A program made the translations under genes and the position numbers. Source: Deltaproteobacteria bacterium UBA7527 (GTDB lineage: Bacteria > Desulfobacterota > Syntrophorhabdia > Syntrophorhabdales > Syntrophorhabdaceae). Taken from it: 5,407 nt of DNA. The notes beneath the pieces were generated by a model. The model was not told where the DNA came from. It was given only the letters and a program-made list of their open reading frames with translations, and ran no database searches. Position 1 is the first letter of the stretch; each line of letters starts with the position of its first letter. This document shows positions 4,444 through 5,407 of this stretch, piece by piece. Location: assembly GCA_002478225.1 (NCBI GenBank), contig DLMV01000054.1, positions 1 to 5,407 on the forward strand, in the 5' to 3' direction.

Positions 4444-5407
4444 CCTCATGAATAGTTGTCTCTGAAGGCCTTTCATGCCTCCCTTTGTAAGCTTTTTCAT
4501 CATCTTCCGTGCTTCCATGTAGCGCTTCAGGAGGTCATTGATATCACGGACAGTGGTGCCGCTCCCTTTTGATATCCTGATCCTCCTGCTCCCGTCTATG
4601 ATATTCGGGTTGATCCTCTCTTTCAACGTCATCGAATTGATGATCGCCTCGATCCTTTTGATGTCCTTTTCTGCCTCAGAGAAGTTTATCATACCCTTGA
4701 ACTTATTAAAACCCGGAAACATTGTTACGATCGACTCGATGGATCCGAGCTTTTTCATCTGTTTTATCTGTTCCTTAAAATCTTCCAGCGTGAATTCATC
4801 TTTTCTCAGTTTTTTCTCAAGATCCCTTGCCTGCTTCTCATCGAATACTTCCTGCGCCTTCTCGACAAGGGAGATAACGTCTCCCATCCCGAGGATGCGG
4901 GATGCCATCCTTTCCGGGTAGAACGCCTCAAGCGCGTCGAACTTTTCACCGATCCCGACAAACTTGATCGGCTTTCCCGTGACGGCCTTTATGGAGATCG
5001 CGGCGCCGCCTCTCGTGTCACCATCAAGCTTGGTCAGTATGATGCCGTCAACGCCAAGCTTTGTATCGAATGTCCCGGCAATGCTTACCGCGTCCTGTCC
5101 GGTCATGGCATCGAGCACAAGGAGGGTCTCCCTGGGATTCAAAAACTTCTTCTGATCTACAAGTTCGTTGACCATCTCATCGTTAATATGCAGCCTGCCT
5201 GCCGTATCAACGATCATCGTGTCGAAGCCATTCTTCATGGCGTATGCCTTTGCCTCTTTGCATATCGTGAGAGGGTCCTTGATCTGCGGCACTGCGAATG
5301 TCTCGATGTTCAACTGTCTTCCAACCTTTGTCAGCTGTTCGATGGCTGCCGGACGGTAAATGTCTGTCGGCACAAGGAGCGGCCTTCTGCCCTTCTTTCT
5401 GAGCACA
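4441..5407 (-). CDS. ffh: Signal recognition particle GTPase Ffh, 5' end missing
   Basis: Ffh binds 4.5S/SRP RNA and signal peptides and, with receptor FtsY, delivers nascent membrane proteins to the translocon. About 321 C-terminal residues are visible; the N domain and the P-loop (about 120-130 residues in a normal ~450-residue Ffh) lie beyond base 5407, so the true start is not here. In visible numbering, VPTDIYRPAAIEQL (12-25) is the SRP-specific insertion box, DTAGRLH (67-73) is G3, TKLDGDTRGG (125-134) is G4, and VGIGEKFDALEAFYPERMAS (150-169) is the G5/closing-loop region. The methionine-rich M domain (about 196-321) has FPGFNKFKG (230-238) and SRRIRISKGSGTTVRDINDL (273-292), the SRP-RNA-binding helix-turn-helix. 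FtsY is excluded by this M domain. The gene leads the string, and its TAA is built into the rpsP ribosome binding site. Confidence 0.98.
   Translation of the reverse strand, partial: VLRKKGRRPLLVPTDIYRPAAIEQLTKVGRQLNIETFAVPQIKDPLTICKEAKAYAMKNGFDTMIVDTAGRLHINDEMVNELVDQKKFLNPRETLLVLDAMTGQDAVSIAGTFDTKLGVDGIILTKLDGDTRGGAAISIKAVTGKPIKFVGIGEKFDALEAFYPERMASRILGMGDVISLVEKAQEVFDEKQARDLEKKLRKDEFTLEDFKEQIKQMKKLGSIESIVTMFPGFNKFKGMINFSEAEKDIKRIEAIINSMTLKERINPNIIDGSRRIRISKGSGTTVRDINDLLKRYMEARKMMKKLTKGGMKGLQRQLFMR

Noticed and set aside
1..5407. Novel defence, mobile or CRISPR system
   Set aside because: Every stretch over 90 bases is accounted for by conserved housekeeping genes, except the larB junction. 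No direct-repeat array, terminal inverted repeats, transposase or integrase is visible.

Overview
The window holds a tightly packed, entirely minus-strand gene string, so transcription runs from base 5407 toward base 1. In that order it reads: ffh (5' end cut by the window), rpsP, a small KH-domain RNA-binding gene (khpA-like), rimM, trmD, a TM1570-type SPOUT RNA methyltransferase, rplS, rnhB, a yraN/UPF0102 gene, and larB. The first few codons of a possible further gene overlap the end of larB. No plus-strand gene, RNA gene, mobile element or CRISPR array is supported.

The ffh-rpsP-KH-rimM-trmD-rplS-rnhB-yraN order is the classic bacterial translation/SRP cluster. A SPOUT methyltransferase between trmD and rplS, together with this gene order and larB downstream, fits a deltaproteobacterium in the broad sense (Desulfobacterota) or a Nitrospirota-like anaerobe, possibly a syntrophic lineage. 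That placement is an inference from gene order and protein flavour, not a database result.

Layout: 4441-5407 encodes most of Ffh, the GTPase and M-domain protein of the signal recognition particle. 3425-4429 encodes S16, the KH protein and RimM, which act in 30S assembly. 2129-3428 encodes two knotted SAM-dependent methyltransferases: TrmD (m1G37 of tRNA) and one of unknown target. 1789-2136 encodes L19. 859-1789 encodes RNase HII and the nuclease-fold protein YraN. After an 87-base gap carrying a degenerate 7-bp tandem repeat comes larB (31-771), for nickel-pincer nucleotide cofactor biosynthesis.

Junctions are extremely tight: gaps of 11 and 16 bases, then overlaps of 1, 4, 8 (or 44), 8, 1 and 8 bases. 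This suggests one polycistronic message with translational coupling from ffh to yraN. The only real gap is before larB. Several starts are non-ATG: TTG for rpsP, GTG for khpA, TTG for yraN, and possibly CTG for the SPOUT gene. No terminator or convincing promoter is visible.

The window is mostly an ordinary housekeeping region. The items most worth a second look are the uncharacterised SPOUT methyltransferase and its possible CTG start, a Glu at the position of TrmD's catalytic Asp, a TTG-started rpsP whose Shine-Dalgarno sequence contains the ffh stop codon, and the heptamer repeat before larB.
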